30,969 bases of DNA, taken from DATMNI01 sp035570275 (GTDB taxonomy: Bacteria; Acidobacteriota; Terriglobia; Bryobacterales; Bryobacteraceae). The notes under the pieces are model-generated. The model was not told the origin of the DNA. It searched no databases and saw only the letters and a list, made by a program, of their open reading frames with translations. Both the position numbers and the translations under genes were made by a program. The DNA lies in contig DATMNI010000125.1 of assembly GCA_035570275.1 (NCBI GenBank), positions 1 to 30,969 of the forward strand. The letters are read 5' to 3'. Below, piece by piece: positions 15,890 to 24,280 of the stretch. Numbering within the stretch: the first letter of the stretch is position 1; each line of letters opens with the position of its first letter.

Positions 15890-16948
15890 CTACGGCAGCG
15901 GTACGGTGCGCAGATCGAGCGATGCGCCTTCGCCCATCAGCACCAGCGCGCTGGCGTCGTCGAACTTATCCAGATGCTGCACGCCCTTCAGGCTGGCGAT
16001 GGTTTCGTAAGGCACGCCGGTGACTTCGGTCTGCTTGGTGATGGGCGCGTAGCCTTCCAGGTTGTCGCCGGAGAGCTTCATTACGCCGCGCTTGCTGTTG
16101 GCCATCAGGATGAAGTGCTTGCCGCCCTTGGTGTAGACAATCATGTCCAGCGGCTTATTGCCGTTGCCCAGTTCCGCGATGGTGGTGCCCTTCACCTTGG
16201 CGCCCGATTTCAGCTCCGAGACCGGGATGGTGACCAGCGGGGTGCAGGTGTAGGCCGCCAGAATGCTGGTCTTGTGATTGATCTCGTACGGGACGAAGGT
16301 GCGGACCGGCGCCTGGGTTTCGAACCGGCCATGCGAGCCGTGCCAGATCTCGATGCCGGTGCCTTTGTCGGCCGTCTGGAAGGGGAAGGGAATGGCGCGC
16401 AGGCTGGACGAAAACTCCTCGTTGGAAAGACCGGCCACGAATACACGGCCATCCGCATACTTGAGCGAAGTGATGGTTTCCATGCGCTGGCGGTCGGCCG
16501 TCGGGCTGTCGGGCAGGCTCACGGATGCGTTCTTGATGTTATCGAGCGGGACTTCGGTGAGCTTGCCGGCAGCGGTGGCGCGCAGAATCACCGGGACGGC
16601 GTCAGCGCCGCGGCCGCGCGACACCGAAATGTAGACGTTGTGAGAGATCGGATTCACCACCACATCCTGCACCAGAATCTGGTCGGCGGCGGTTCCCAGC
16701 ATGGCGGCGATCTTCTCGTTGACGCCCTTGATTTCCAGGCTGGCGCCGGCGGGTCCGGGAGTGCGGTCGTCCACATCCAGCGCCACGATGCTGGCGCCCA
16801 CGGAATCGCCCACAAACAGTATGCCGGACGGGCCAAAGGCCAGGGCGCCGGCGGATTTCAAAGTGACTTTACCGGCGGGCATGTTGAATCCGGCGGCGAA
16901 GGTGAGGGCAGCCGAGAGGCAGAGCCCAGTTAACAAGCGTAACTTCAT
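15890..16948 (-). CDS. Exported propeller-like protein of unknown function
   Basis: 352 residues from ATG 16948, chosen because CTGGAGGGAAC, a strong ribosome site, precedes it and a signal peptide follows (MKLRLLTGLCLSAALTFAAG). The longer upstream frame runs into an intergenic repeat and is not coding. The mature part has short beta-rich repeats such as GALAFGPSGILFVGDS, VVVNPISHNVYISVSRG and ITSLKYADGRVFVAGLS, as in NHL/six- or seven-bladed propellers. No enzyme motif or heme site is seen. It is the first gene of a two-gene operon with the Ig-like protein. I do not recognise a named family. Confidence 0.82.
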   Translation of the reverse strand: MKLRLLTGLCLSAALTFAAGFNMPAGKVTLKSAGALAFGPSGILFVGDSVGASIVALDVDDRTPGPAGASLEIKGVNEKIAAMLGTAADQILVQDVVVNPISHNVYISVSRGRGADAVPVILRATAAGKLTEVPLDNIKNASVSLPDSPTADRQRMETITSLKYADGRVFVAGLSNEEFSSSLRAIPFPFQTADKGTGIEIWHGSHGRFETQAPVRTFVPYEINHKTSILAAYTCTPLVTIPVSELKSGAKVKGTTIAELGNGNKPLDMIVYTKGGKHFILMANSKRGVMKLSGDNLEGYAPITKQTEVTGVPYETIASLKGVQHLDKFDDASALVLMGEGASLDLRTVPLP

Positions 16949-16991
16949 GTTCCCTCCAGAGGTGGAATGTGCCCCAATGCTATCACATCCG

Positions 16992-17105
16992 GTGGCCGCG
17001 ACCCTCTGGGTCGCGTTCGCATGGTTCGCTGGTTCGCGACCCGGAGGGTCGAGCGACAAGTCGCGGCCACTGCTACCGGTTCGCGACCCAGAGGGTCACG
17101 GCCAC
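16992..17105. repeat. Palindromic intergenic repeat with GCGACCC units
   Basis: Outer arms GTGGCCGCGACCCTCTGGG (16992-17010, continuing to 17015) and its near inverted complement (17082-17105) enclose two more units. Each unit is palindromic (GCGACCC-TCT-GGGTCGC). The 12-mer AGCGACAAGTCG occurs at 17052-17063, exactly as inside the repeat at 8540-8551. It lies between divergent genes and probably is a mobile or slippage-derived palindrome rather than an operator. Confidence 0.8.
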
Positions 17106-17126
17106 TGTTATGATGCAGGTTTGACC

Positions 17127-17888
17127 ATGGACTCACACAGCATGTTGCTCCCGCAGAAAGTTGCCCTGATTACCGGCGCCGCGGCCGGAATTGGCGAGAC
17201 CATCGCTGGCCTGTTTGCGGAAAATGGCGCCAAGGTTTTCCTGTTGGACCGCGATGCCCCGCGGGTCGGCGCTGTGGCCGAGCGAATCCGCGCGGCGGGC
17301 GGATGGGCGCAAAGCTTCGCGGGCGACGTGCGGCAGGCTTCCGACATCGCGCCGGTAGCGCAGGCCGCCATCGCCCAATTCGGGCAAATCGACATCCTGA
17401 TCAACAACGCGGGCATCTACCCGCGGCAGCCGTTCCTGGAGATGACCGAAGCGCAGTGGGACGAAATGCAGGCCATCAACCTGAAGAGCATGTACCACTG
17501 CCTGAAGCTGGTGATGCCGCACATGGTGACCCGGCGTTCCGGCAAGGTGGTGAATATTTCCTCGGTGACGTTTCACCTGGGAACCACCCCGATGTCGCAC
17601 TATGTGGCATCGAAGGGCGGCGTGATCGGGTTGACGCGGTCGCTGGCCAGGGAGATGGGCGAGCACAATGTCTACGTGAACTGCATCACGCCCGGCGCCA
17701 TCAAGACCGAGGCGGAGGCGACGGTGGTCACGGACGAGCAGGCCAAAGAGTTCGTGGCGGGGCAAAGCCTGAAGCGGCGGCTGCTGCCGCTGGACGTGGC
17801 GCGCGTGGCGATGTTCCTGTGCTCGGAAATGAGCGATGGAATGACGGGCCAGGTGTTGAATGTGGATGGCGGCTGGGTGATGTACTAG
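17127..17888 (+). CDS. Short-chain dehydrogenase/reductase, classical SDR
   Basis: 253 residues, the usual length for classical SDRs. Motifs: TGAAAGIG (16-23) for the cofactor, Asp41 at the end of beta-2, which favours NAD(H) over NADP(H), NNAG (93-96), Asn119, catalytic Ser146 (NISS), and YxxxK as Tyr159/Lys163. The C-terminal GQVLNVDGGWVMY is typical. It catalyses oxidation or reduction of an alcohol/carbonyl; the substrate is not deducible, though family look-alikes include sugar and 3-oxoacyl reductases. ATG 17127 is preferred over ATG 17142; the open frame upstream crosses a repeat and is not coding. A TATGAT-like -10 lies at about 17108. The glycosyltransferase gene follows after 21 bp. 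Confidence 0.92.
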   Translation: MDSHSMLLPQKVALITGAAAGIGETIAGLFAENGAKVFLLDRDAPRVGAVAERIRAAGGWAQSFAGDVRQASDIAPVAQAAIAQFGQIDILINNAGIYPRQPFLEMTEAQWDEMQAINLKSMYHCLKLVMPHMVTRRSGKVVNISSVTFHLGTTPMSHYVASKGGVIGLTRSLAREMGEHNVYVNCITPGAIKTEAEATVVTDEQAKEFVAGQSLKRRLLPLDVARVAMFLCSEMSDGMTGQVLNVDGGWVMY

Positions 17889-17909
17889 CCACTGGCGGCC
17901 TGCCGCAAG

Positions 17910-19991
17910 ATGTCGACGCCGTCGAGAAGCGACCTTGCCTGCCTTTTATTAGTCGCTGTGTTTGCGGCTTCTACGGTGGTCTGGCTGGCGCTTGATCGGC
18001 TCCCGCCCAACTGGGACGATGCCTGGTACCTCACCAACAGCCTTACCGTTTATGACGCCTTCGCTCATGGCGGCGTAGCTGGTTACCTGGCAAAACTGAA
18101 TTCCGTGTTCGGCTTCAAAGCACCGCTCATCGCCGGGTTGCCAACTCCGTTCTATCTCCTGTTCGGCCGCCGCTGGCATGCCGCCTATCTCGTCAATATC
18201 GCATCGATGCTGGTGCTTTTCGCGGCCCTTTACCGAATCGCCACAAGTTGGTGGAACTCGCGCGCCGCGGTTTTCGCCATTGCCATCACGGGCGCCATGC
18301 CGCTCCTTTATGCCTTACCCAGGTGGTATCTGGTTGAGTATGTCCTGACGGCGCTGGTGACGGCCGCCGTTTGCGTACTGATCGAGTCTGACGGGCTGAA
18401 GCGGGACGCGTACACCGTGTTGTTCGGGGCTCTGTGCGGGTTCGGCTTGCTGCTTAAGATCAGCTTTCCGGTGTTCATCCTGCCGCCGTTTGTAGTCACG
18501 TGGATCAGGTCGGGCTGTCGCGCGCGGCCATTGCTTTTGACCGCGCTGCTCTGTCTGTTGCTGGCGCTCCCCTGGTATTCGGGACATCTTCGGCCCACCC
18601 TTGCGAACGCGATCGATGCGGGCTTTGGGGCTCCGGCGGCCATACAAGGTACAGGCCCAATCCTGTCTCTTCGCACCATCGTCACTTACTTGTCACACGT
18701 GGCGGCCGATGGAGTCTCCTATTACTTCATCTTACTGGCGCTTCTGCTAAGTGGGTGGGCGCTATTCCGCGGGCTACTCCGCCGGCAAGGGAGGCTGTTA
18801 CTTTCGAGTGTTACGACTAAGGCCTGGCCGCTGCTCGGCGCCTGGATGCTCCCCTTCGCGGTCTTCGTCTTTGGCGGAAACAAAGACGTGCGCTATATCG
18901 CTCCCATACTGCCCGCCGCGGCTCTGGTTCTGGCATTTCTGTTGGATTTCACTTTGCCACGAACCCGCATGGGGGCCGTGGCTGGCGGCTTGCTCCTGGC
19001 GTTTCCAATGCTGCAGATGTTTTCGGTATCGTTCGGCATCCCGTATGCTGCCGCAGAGCGCGGTTACGCCCGCCGGTTCGACCGGCGGCCGTGGCCTCAC
19101 GATGAAATTCTGAAACTCATTGCCGCCAACAGCAGTTTCCGCCCCGGTGAGAATGATGGCGAGAAAAAGCTGCTCCTCGTGGGTGTGGACCGGGGCGCCT
19201 TCAATTCGAACAATATCGAATTGACGGTGGTGGCATTGCAATTGCCGTTCCACGTCGAAACTACCGCTCACGAAAAGGATCTCGCTACGCTTCGGCTACG
19301 GCTCGGCCAGGCATCCTTTTTCCTCTACAAGGAGGGCGGTGAGCCCGAGTCGCCCGCATTCAATCCATACGCCGAGGACCTGGCGCGGAGCGTTGCCGCC
19401 GATCGCCGGTTCCACAGAATCCCATACGACAGACTGTTGCCCGACGGCGGAATGGCGCGTATCTACGAGAACCTTGCGCCCAGCCAAAACCTTGCGCCCA
19501 GCCGGAACCAGGGCCCCGGCCCAGCCGTAGAAGGACTATTCACGAAAAGCGGCTCCCGGCTGCACGCAACGCAGGGTCCCGACGAGTTCGCGATAGATTT
19601 CGGGGGCATCGTGGCTCTCACCGGTATCTCCGCCGTCACCACGCCGGACGGGGCCGCAGTGAAGTTCCACTGGCGTTGTATCAAGCCTCCCGACCGCGAC
19701 TACTGGTGCTTCACGCACCTGATCGACGCCACCAACCGGATCGTCGCGCAGTTCGATCACCAACTCTTGGGCGGCCAGCCGCCTTTGTCATCCTGGCGCG
19801 CTGGTGATGACGGAGAGGAAGAGATTCACTTGCGATTGCCCTCCGGCACGCCCCCAACCGGCCTCCGGCTGCGCTTTGGCTTTTACTATCCTCCGTCCGG
19901 CGAACGCCTGCAGGTTGAACCGCTCCAAGGCCAGGCTGCCTCCAGATTCTCCTTGACGGATCACGCGACCGCGCTGCTGACGCACATTTGA
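17910..19991 (+). CDS. GT39/ArnT-like membrane glycosyltransferase with soluble C-terminal domain
   Basis: 693 residues. The first 380 or so contain about ten to eleven hydrophobic segments. After TM1 comes LPPNWDDAWY, which carries the acidic residues expected at the catalytic site of GT-C fold, polyprenyl-phosphate-sugar-dependent enzymes of family 39/83. A soluble periplasmic part follows. A linker near 19461-19520 holds an 18-bp tandem repeat giving NLAPSQNLAPSRN, and then a 150-residue beta-rich domain (FAIDFGGIVALTGISAVTTP.. GLRLRFGFYYPPSGERLQVE). Predicted role: transfer of a sugar from a lipid carrier to a lipid, glycan or protein outside the inner membrane. The acceptor is unknown. 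It starts 21 bp after the SDR gene and is possibly co-transcribed. Confidence 0.82.
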   Translation: MSTPSRSDLACLLLVAVFAASTVVWLALDRLPPNWDDAWYLTNSLTVYDAFAHGGVAGYLAKLNSVFGFKAPLIAGLPTPFYLLFGRRWHAAYLVNIASMLVLFAALYRIATSWWNSRAAVFAIAITGAMPLLYALPRWYLVEYVLTALVTAAVCVLIESDGLKRDAYTVLFGALCGFGLLLKISFPVFILPPFVVTWIRSGCRARPLLLTALLCLLLALPWYSGHLRPTLANAIDAGFGAPAAIQGTGPILSLRTIVTYLSHVAADGVSYYFILLALLLSGWALFRGLLRRQGRLLLSSVTTKAWPLLGAWMLPFAVFVFGGNKDVRYIAPILPAAALVLAFLLDFTLPRTRMGAVAGGLLLAFPMLQMFSVSFGIPYAAAERGYARRFDRRPWPHDEILKLIAANSSFRPGENDGEKKLLLVGVDRGAFNSNNIELTVVALQLPFHVETTAHEKDLATLRLRLGQASFFLYKEGGEPESPAFNPYAEDLARSVAADRRFHRIPYDRLLPDGGMARIYENLAPSQNLAPSRNQGPGPAVEGLFTKSGSRLHATQGPDEFAIDFGGIVALTGISAVTTPDGAAVKFHWRCIKPPDRDYWCFTHLIDATNRIVAQFDHQLLGGQPPLSSWRAGDDGEEEIHLRLPSGTPPTGLRLRFGFYYPPSGERLQVEPLQGQAASRFSLTDHATALLTHI
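19470..19505 (+). repeat. 18-bp in-frame tandem repeat in the glycosyltransferase linker
   Basis: Two copies of an 18-bp unit (19470-19487, 19488-19505), starting AACCTTGCGCCCAGCC and differing only in the last two bases, encode NLAPSQ and NLAPSR. They extend a flexible linker between the membrane part and the C-terminal domain. Confidence 0.85.
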
Positions 19992-20016
19992 TGGCACGGA
20001 CCGCTACTGTCATAAT
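19988..20016 (+). promoter_or_regulatory. Putative sigma-70 promoter for the amino acid dehydrogenase gene
   Basis: TTGATG (19988-19993) and CATAAT (20011-20016) with a 17-bp spacer, overlapping the stop of the upstream glycosyltransferase gene. A GGAGG ribosome site (20023-20027) and GTG start (20035) follow. Confidence 0.5.
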
Positions 20017-20034
20017 GAAACCGGAGGCTGAACC

Positions 20035-21318
20035 GTGGCCACGTTGACCGCACCTGTTTCCATATCTCTGGAGAACGAAAGGAACCCCTGGCTCGCCGCT
20101 GAGGCGCGCTTTGAAGAGGCCGCCAAACGCCTCAAACTCGATGACGGAATGCGCAAGGTCCTGGGCACGCCGGCCCGCGAGCTTACGGTCCACATTCCGG
20201 TGCAGCTTGACGACGGGCGCCTCGAAGTCTTCACCGGCTACCGCGTGCAGCACTCCATCGCCCGCGGTCCGGCCAAGGGCGGAATCCGCTTCGCGCCCGA
20301 TGTGACGCTGGATGAGGTGCGCGCGCTGGCATCCTGGATGACGTGGAAGTGTGCCGTGGTCAACATTCCTTTCGGCGGCGGCAAGGGCGGCGTGATCTGC
20401 GATCCCCGCATTCTCTCCGATACCGAACTGGAAAAGCTCACGCGCCGCTATACGGCGGAGATCATCGATTTCATCGGACCCGAGCGCGACGTCCCCGCGC
20501 CCGATGTCAACACCAACGAAAAAACCATGGCGTGGATCATGGACACATATTCCATGCACGCCCGCCACACGGTTACCGCTGTCGTCACGGGAAAGCCGAT
20601 GGCGCTGGGCGGGTCGCGCGGCCGTCCCGAAGCCACCGGCCGCGGCTGCATGATGGTCACGGTTCGGGCGCTGGCGCGCTTCGGCCTCAAACCGGAATCC
20701 ACCCGGGTGGTGATTCAGGGCTTCGGCAACGTGGGTGGCATGGCCGCCAAGCTGATGCGCGCCGTGGGGTTCAAGATTGTCGCCATCGTGGAATACGATG
20801 GGGCCATCTACAACGCCAACGGGCTGGATATCGCGGCCCTCCAGCAGCACCGCCAGGAAACCGGCTCCGTCACCGGTTTCGCCGGCGGCGAGGACATGGA
20901 CAAGACCGAGGCCATGTTCCTGGAGTGCGATGTTCTCATCCCCGCCGCCACCGAAAACGTGATTACGTCGGAGAATGCTCACCGGGTGCGGTGCCGGATT
21001 CTGTGCGAAGGCGCCAACGGCCCCACTACTCCTCTAGCCGACGAGGTTCTGGCGGACCTGAAGGTCTTCGTGATCCCCGACATCCTGGCCAACGCCGGCG
21101 GCGTCACGGTCTCCTATTTCGAATGGGTCCAGGACCGCCAGGGCTTTTTCTGGAACGAGCAACTGGTCAACCAGCGTCTGCAGGAGATCATGGACGAAAG
21201 CTTCGACGCCGTGGTTCAGTACGCTGAAGCGCACAAGACGAATAACCGCATAGCAGCCTATATGCTGGCCCTGGACCGCGTGGCCAACGCGATCAGGCTG
21301 CGCGGCATTTACGCGTGA
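20035..21318 (+). CDS. gdhA: Glu/Leu/Phe/Val dehydrogenase family, probable glutamate dehydrogenase
   Basis: 427 residues, normal for the hexameric 45-50 kDa class. N-terminal substrate domain: RGPAKGGIRF (Lys81), MTWKCAVVNIPFGGGKGG with likely catalytic Lys117, and DVPAPDVNT with Asp157. The Rossmann domain has GFGNVGG (229-235), followed by IVEYDGAI. These residues bind 2-oxoglutarate and NAD(P)H for reversible amination to glutamate. Glu at the end of the second strand suggests NAD(H) use. The GTG start at 20035 is supported by GGAGG seven bases before. The gene appears to have its own promoter and is followed by a large inverted repeat. Leucine or phenylalanine activity cannot be excluded, but the long N-terminal region and GGGKGG context favour glutamate. 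Confidence 0.92.
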   Translation: MATLTAPVSISLENERNPWLAAEARFEEAAKRLKLDDGMRKVLGTPARELTVHIPVQLDDGRLEVFTGYRVQHSIARGPAKGGIRFAPDVTLDEVRALASWMTWKCAVVNIPFGGGKGGVICDPRILSDTELEKLTRRYTAEIIDFIGPERDVPAPDVNTNEKTMAWIMDTYSMHARHTVTAVVTGKPMALGGSRGRPEATGRGCMMVTVRALARFGLKPESTRVVIQGFGNVGGMAAKLMRAVGFKIVAIVEYDGAIYNANGLDIAALQQHRQETGSVTGFAGGEDMDKTEAMFLECDVLIPAATENVITSENAHRVRCRILCEGANGPTTPLADEVLADLKVFVIPDILANAGGVTVSYFEWVQDRQGFFWNEQLVNQRLQEIMDESFDAVVQYAEAHKTNNRIAAYMLALDRVANAIRLRGIYA

Positions 21319-21408
21319 CCGCTCCTTTACGGTCGCGGCTCCGAACCGTTGCGCCGGCTCCGAACCGTTGCGCCGGCTCCGAACAGAGCCACGACCGTAA
21401 GGGAGTGG
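21319..21408. repeat. Inverted repeat with internal 19-bp tandem units (copy 2 of the LPYGRGSV-type element)
   Basis: Left arm 21319-21341 and right arm 21386-21408 (GAGCCACGACCGTAAGGGAG..) are inverted complements with 3 mismatches in 23. Between them a 19-bp unit GGCTCCGAACCGTTGCGCC occurs twice (21337-21355, 21356-21374) plus a partial third (21375-21384). On the minus strand the right arm reads LPYGRGSV. It abuts the stop codon of the dehydrogenase and could terminate it. Confidence 0.85.
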
Positions 21409-21456
21409 TTTCCACCAAGAACTGGCCGGCGAAACCGCCTGCCCCACCACTAAGCG

Positions 21457-24153
21457 ATGTCTGACGCCACCACGCCGCTGATGCGGCAATACAACAGCAT
21501 CAAGGAACAGGTTCCGCACGCGCTGCTGATGTTCCGGTTGGGTGATTTCTACGAGCTCTTCTTCGAAGACGCCGTCATCGCCGCGCGCGATCTGGAAATC
21601 ACCCTCACCTCGCGCAACAAGGAGAAAGGCGCGGCCATCCCCATGTGCGGCGTCCCCTATCATGCCGCCGAGGGTTACATCGCGCGGCTTATCCAGAAGG
21701 GCCACCGCGTCGCCATCTGCGACCAGATGGAAGACGCCAGGTTGTCCAAGACGCCGGCCAAAAAGCTGGTCAAGCGCGAAATCACGCGCGTGGTTACGCC
21801 CGGCACGGCGATGGATGCCAACCTGGTGCGCTCGCGCGAGAACAACTACCTGGCAGCCGTGGGGCGGCACGGCGCCCGCTCGGCCGTGGCCCACGTGGAT
21901 GTCTCGACGGGCGAGTTCCGCGTTACCGAAATGGAGCCCGCCGAAGTGGCCGGCGCCCTGGAGCAACTGGGCGCGCGCGAGGTCCTCTTTCCCGGCGATC
22001 TCCCGCTCCTGACCGGCGAAGACCGCTACGGTCTCCGCTTCGTCCGCACGGAACTGGAAGACTGGGTCTTCACGGCGGACTACGCCGACCGCACACTGCG
22101 GGACCATTTCAAGCTGCTCTCGCTGGATGGATGCGGACTGGCCAACCGGCCGGCCGCGGTCGGGGCCGCCGGGGCCATCCTGCACTACCTCCGCGATACC
22201 CAACGCGCCGCGCTCGACCACATGGACCGCCCCACTTACTACGATCGCGCCGATTCCATGATTCTCGACGCCGTCACGGTGCGGAATCTGGAACTGGTCG
22301 AGCCGCTGTTCGCCGCCGATGCCGGCGGGCATTCTGGCGGCGAGCGGACGCAGCCCACCGTGCTGGGCGTGCTCGACCAGAGCCTCACCGGAATGGGCGG
22401 ACGCCTGCTTCGTCAACGGTTGTTGCGCCCCTCCATGGATCGCACCGAGATTGAGCAGCGCCTGGATGCGGTGGGCGAATTGCTGCAGCAGACCATTCTG
22501 CGCGCCGAACTGCGCAAGCAACTGGGCGGCATTCTGGACCTGGAACGGCTGCTGTCGAAAGTCACGCTCGGGTCGGCGGGCCCGCGCGACCTGCTGGCGC
22601 TGGGCCGATCGCTGGAAAAGATTCCCGCGCTCAAGCGCTGCTTTGACACACAGCAGGCGGTGCGGCTGCGCTACCTTCACGACCGCCTGGACGAGCTCCC
22701 CGATGTGGTCAACCTGATCCTGGAAGCCATCGCCGACGAGCCGCCGCTGAACCTTGCCGATGGCGGCGCCATCCGCGCCGGTTACCACCCCGAGCTGGAC
22801 GAACTGCGCGACCTCTCGCTCAACGGCCGCCAGTACATCGCGCAGATTGAGGCGCGCGAGCGGCAGCGCACCGGCATCCAGTCACTCAAAGTGCGCTTCA
22901 ACAACGTGTTCGGCTACTACATCGAAATCACCAAAGCCAACCAGCATCTGGCGCCGGCCGATTACGAACGCAAACAGACGGTGGCCAACGCCGAGCGCTT
23001 CACCACGCCGGAACTCAAGGACTATGAACGCAGAGTTCTGGACGCGGAGGAGAAGATTCTCACGCTCGAAAAGGAACTGTTCACCGATGTCCGCAAGCGC
23101 GCCGCCGCCCAGGCCCAGCGGGTCCGCGCCACAGCCGCGGCGGTGGCGGAACTCGACGTCACGGCCTCGCTGGCCCAGGTGGCCGCCGAAAACCGCTACC
23201 ACCGGCCCACGTTTTCCGCAGGCTGCAAGAGTCAGGGTGAGAAGCGCGGCGAGAGTCGTGGTGAGGAGCGCGGCGAGATGCGTATACTGGCCGGCCGCCA
23301 CCCCGTAATCGAGCGGCTGGCCGAGCAGGAATCCGGCCGCTTCATTCCCAACGATCTGTACCTGAATGATTCCACCGACCTGATCGCGATCATCACCGGC
23401 CCCAACATGGGCGGCAAATCCACTTACCTGCGGCAGGCCGCGCTGATTGCGATCCTGGCGCAGTTGGGTTCGTTCGTGCCGGCGGAATCGGCCAGCCTGC
23501 CTATCATTGACCGCGTCTTCACGCGCATCGGAGCGTCGGACAATCTGGCGCGCGGGCGGTCCACGTTCATGGTGGAGATGACCGAGACCGCCGTGATCCT
23601 GAACACGGCCACGCCGCGCAGTTTCATTGTGCTCGACGAAATCGGCCGCGGCACCGCGACCTACGACGGGCTGGCACTGGCCTGGGCGGTGGTGGAACAC
23701 GTCCACGCCCGCACGCGGGCCAAGACATTGTTCGCTACTCACTATCACGAGCTCACCGAACTGGCCGAGCAGTTGAGCGGCGTGCGCAATTTGATGGTGT
23801 CGGTGAAGGAGGCCGGCGACCACATCATCTTCCTGCGCAAGGTGGAGCCGGGCAAGGCCGACCGCAGCTACGGCATTGAGGTGGCACGCCTGGCCGGGCT
23901 GCCGCTAGCCGTGATCGAACGCGCCCGCGAAGTCCTGAAGCTGCACGAACGCACCGAGCATGTGGTCACGGAAGAACTGGCCAGGACGGAGGACGCCAGG
24001 ACCGAAGACAGGGGGCCGGTGCAGATCCAACTTTTCGAACCCGTAGGCTACGGCATTGCCGAGCGTATCCGCAGCCTGAATGTGGATGAACTGCGGCCCA
24101 TCGAGGCGCTGCAGTTACTGGCGGAATTGCAGAAGGAGCTGCGGCGATCATGA
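21457..24153 (+). CDS. mutS: DNA mismatch repair protein MutS
   Basis: 898 residues, full-length MutS1. The N-terminal mismatch-binding domain has Phe31-Tyr32-Glu33 (GDFYELFFEDA), the Phe-x-Glu that reads mismatches. Connector, lever and clamp domains follow (NNVFGYYIEITKAN near base 22900). The ATPase domain has Walker A GPNMGGKST (648-656), STFMVEMTETA, Walker B FIVLDEIGRGTATYDG and the FATHYHEL switch. A C-terminal helical tail ends in LQLLAELQKELRRS. An odd polar insert (SQGEKRGE-SRGEERGE, near 591-606) lies just before the ATPase domain and is encoded by a 24-bp tandem repeat. It acts in the cytoplasm with MutL, which is not in this window. ATG 21457 gives the standard MutS N-terminus; no strong ribosome site is seen. 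Confidence 0.97.
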   Translation: MSDATTPLMRQYNSIKEQVPHALLMFRLGDFYELFFEDAVIAARDLEITLTSRNKEKGAAIPMCGVPYHAAEGYIARLIQKGHRVAICDQMEDARLSKTPAKKLVKREITRVVTPGTAMDANLVRSRENNYLAAVGRHGARSAVAHVDVSTGEFRVTEMEPAEVAGALEQLGAREVLFPGDLPLLTGEDRYGLRFVRTELEDWVFTADYADRTLRDHFKLLSLDGCGLANRPAAVGAAGAILHYLRDTQRAALDHMDRPTYYDRADSMILDAVTVRNLELVEPLFAADAGGHSGGERTQPTVLGVLDQSLTGMGGRLLRQRLLRPSMDRTEIEQRLDAVGELLQQTILRAELRKQLGGILDLERLLSKVTLGSAGPRDLLALGRSLEKIPALKRCFDTQQAVRLRYLHDRLDELPDVVNLILEAIADEPPLNLADGGAIRAGYHPELDELRDLSLNGRQYIAQIEARERQRTGIQSLKVRFNNVFGYYIEITKANQHLAPADYERKQTVANAERFTTPELKDYERRVLDAEEKILTLEKELFTDVRKRAAAQAQRVRATAAAVAELDVTASLAQVAAENRYHRPTFSAGCKSQGEKRGESRGEERGEMRILAGRHPVIERLAEQESGRFIPNDLYLNDSTDLIAIITGPNMGGKSTYLRQAALIAILAQLGSFVPAESASLPIIDRVFTRIGASDNLARGRSTFMVEMTETAVILNTATPRSFIVLDEIGRGTATYDGLALAWAVVEHVHARTRAKTLFATHYHELTELAEQLSGVRNLMVSVKEAGDHIIFLRKVEPGKADRSYGIEVARLAGLPLAVIERAREVLKLHERTEHVVTEELARTEDARTEDRGPVQIQLFEPVGYGIAERIRSLNVDELRPIEALQLLAELQKELRRS
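23227..23274 (+). repeat. 24-bp tandem repeat inside mutS
   Basis: Two diverged 24-bp units (AGTCAGGGTGAGAAGCGCGG.. and AGTCGTGGTGAGGAGCGCGG..) encode SQGEKRGE and SRGEERGE. The insertion is at a loop between the lever region and the ATPase domain, where lengths vary between MutS proteins. Confidence 0.75.
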
Positions 24154-24160
24154 AAAAGGA

Positions 24161-24274
24161 TTGTGGGGCAGGTTGCCAACCTGCGGCGGGTTGGCAACCC
24201 GCCTGCCCCGAGCTTTCACACGATGCCGGAAGGCGGATTAACAATCCGCCGCAGGTTAACAACCTGCCCCACAA
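24161..24274. repeat. Nested palindrome between mutS and anmK (GCAGGTT/GGCGG element)
   Basis: Two 43-bp arms, 24161-24203 and 24232-24274, are inverted complements with few mismatches. Each arm itself holds two small hairpins: GCAGGTT-GCC-AACCTGC and GGCGGGTT-GGC-AACCCGCC on the left, GGCGGATT-AAC-AATCCGCC and GCAGGTT-AAC-AACCTGC on the right. The differences between arms keep the small hairpins intact. The right arm ends inside the anmK ribosome site (AAGGA, 24273-24277). Confidence 0.88.
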
Positions 24275-24280
24275 GGACAG

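Noticed and set aside
16701..17126. Upstream extension of the SDR protein
   Set aside because: The extra part reads antisense through the propeller-like gene and the GCGACCC repeat; SDRs start a few residues before the TGxxxGxG motif.
19711..20982. Long minus-strand frame opposite the amino acid dehydrogenase
   Set aside because: High G+C shadow with no domain motif; the plus-strand gene has clear catalytic motifs.
21034..22788. Long minus-strand frame opposite gdhA and mutS
   Set aside because: It is the shadow of two well-supported genes and reads through the intergenic palindrome.
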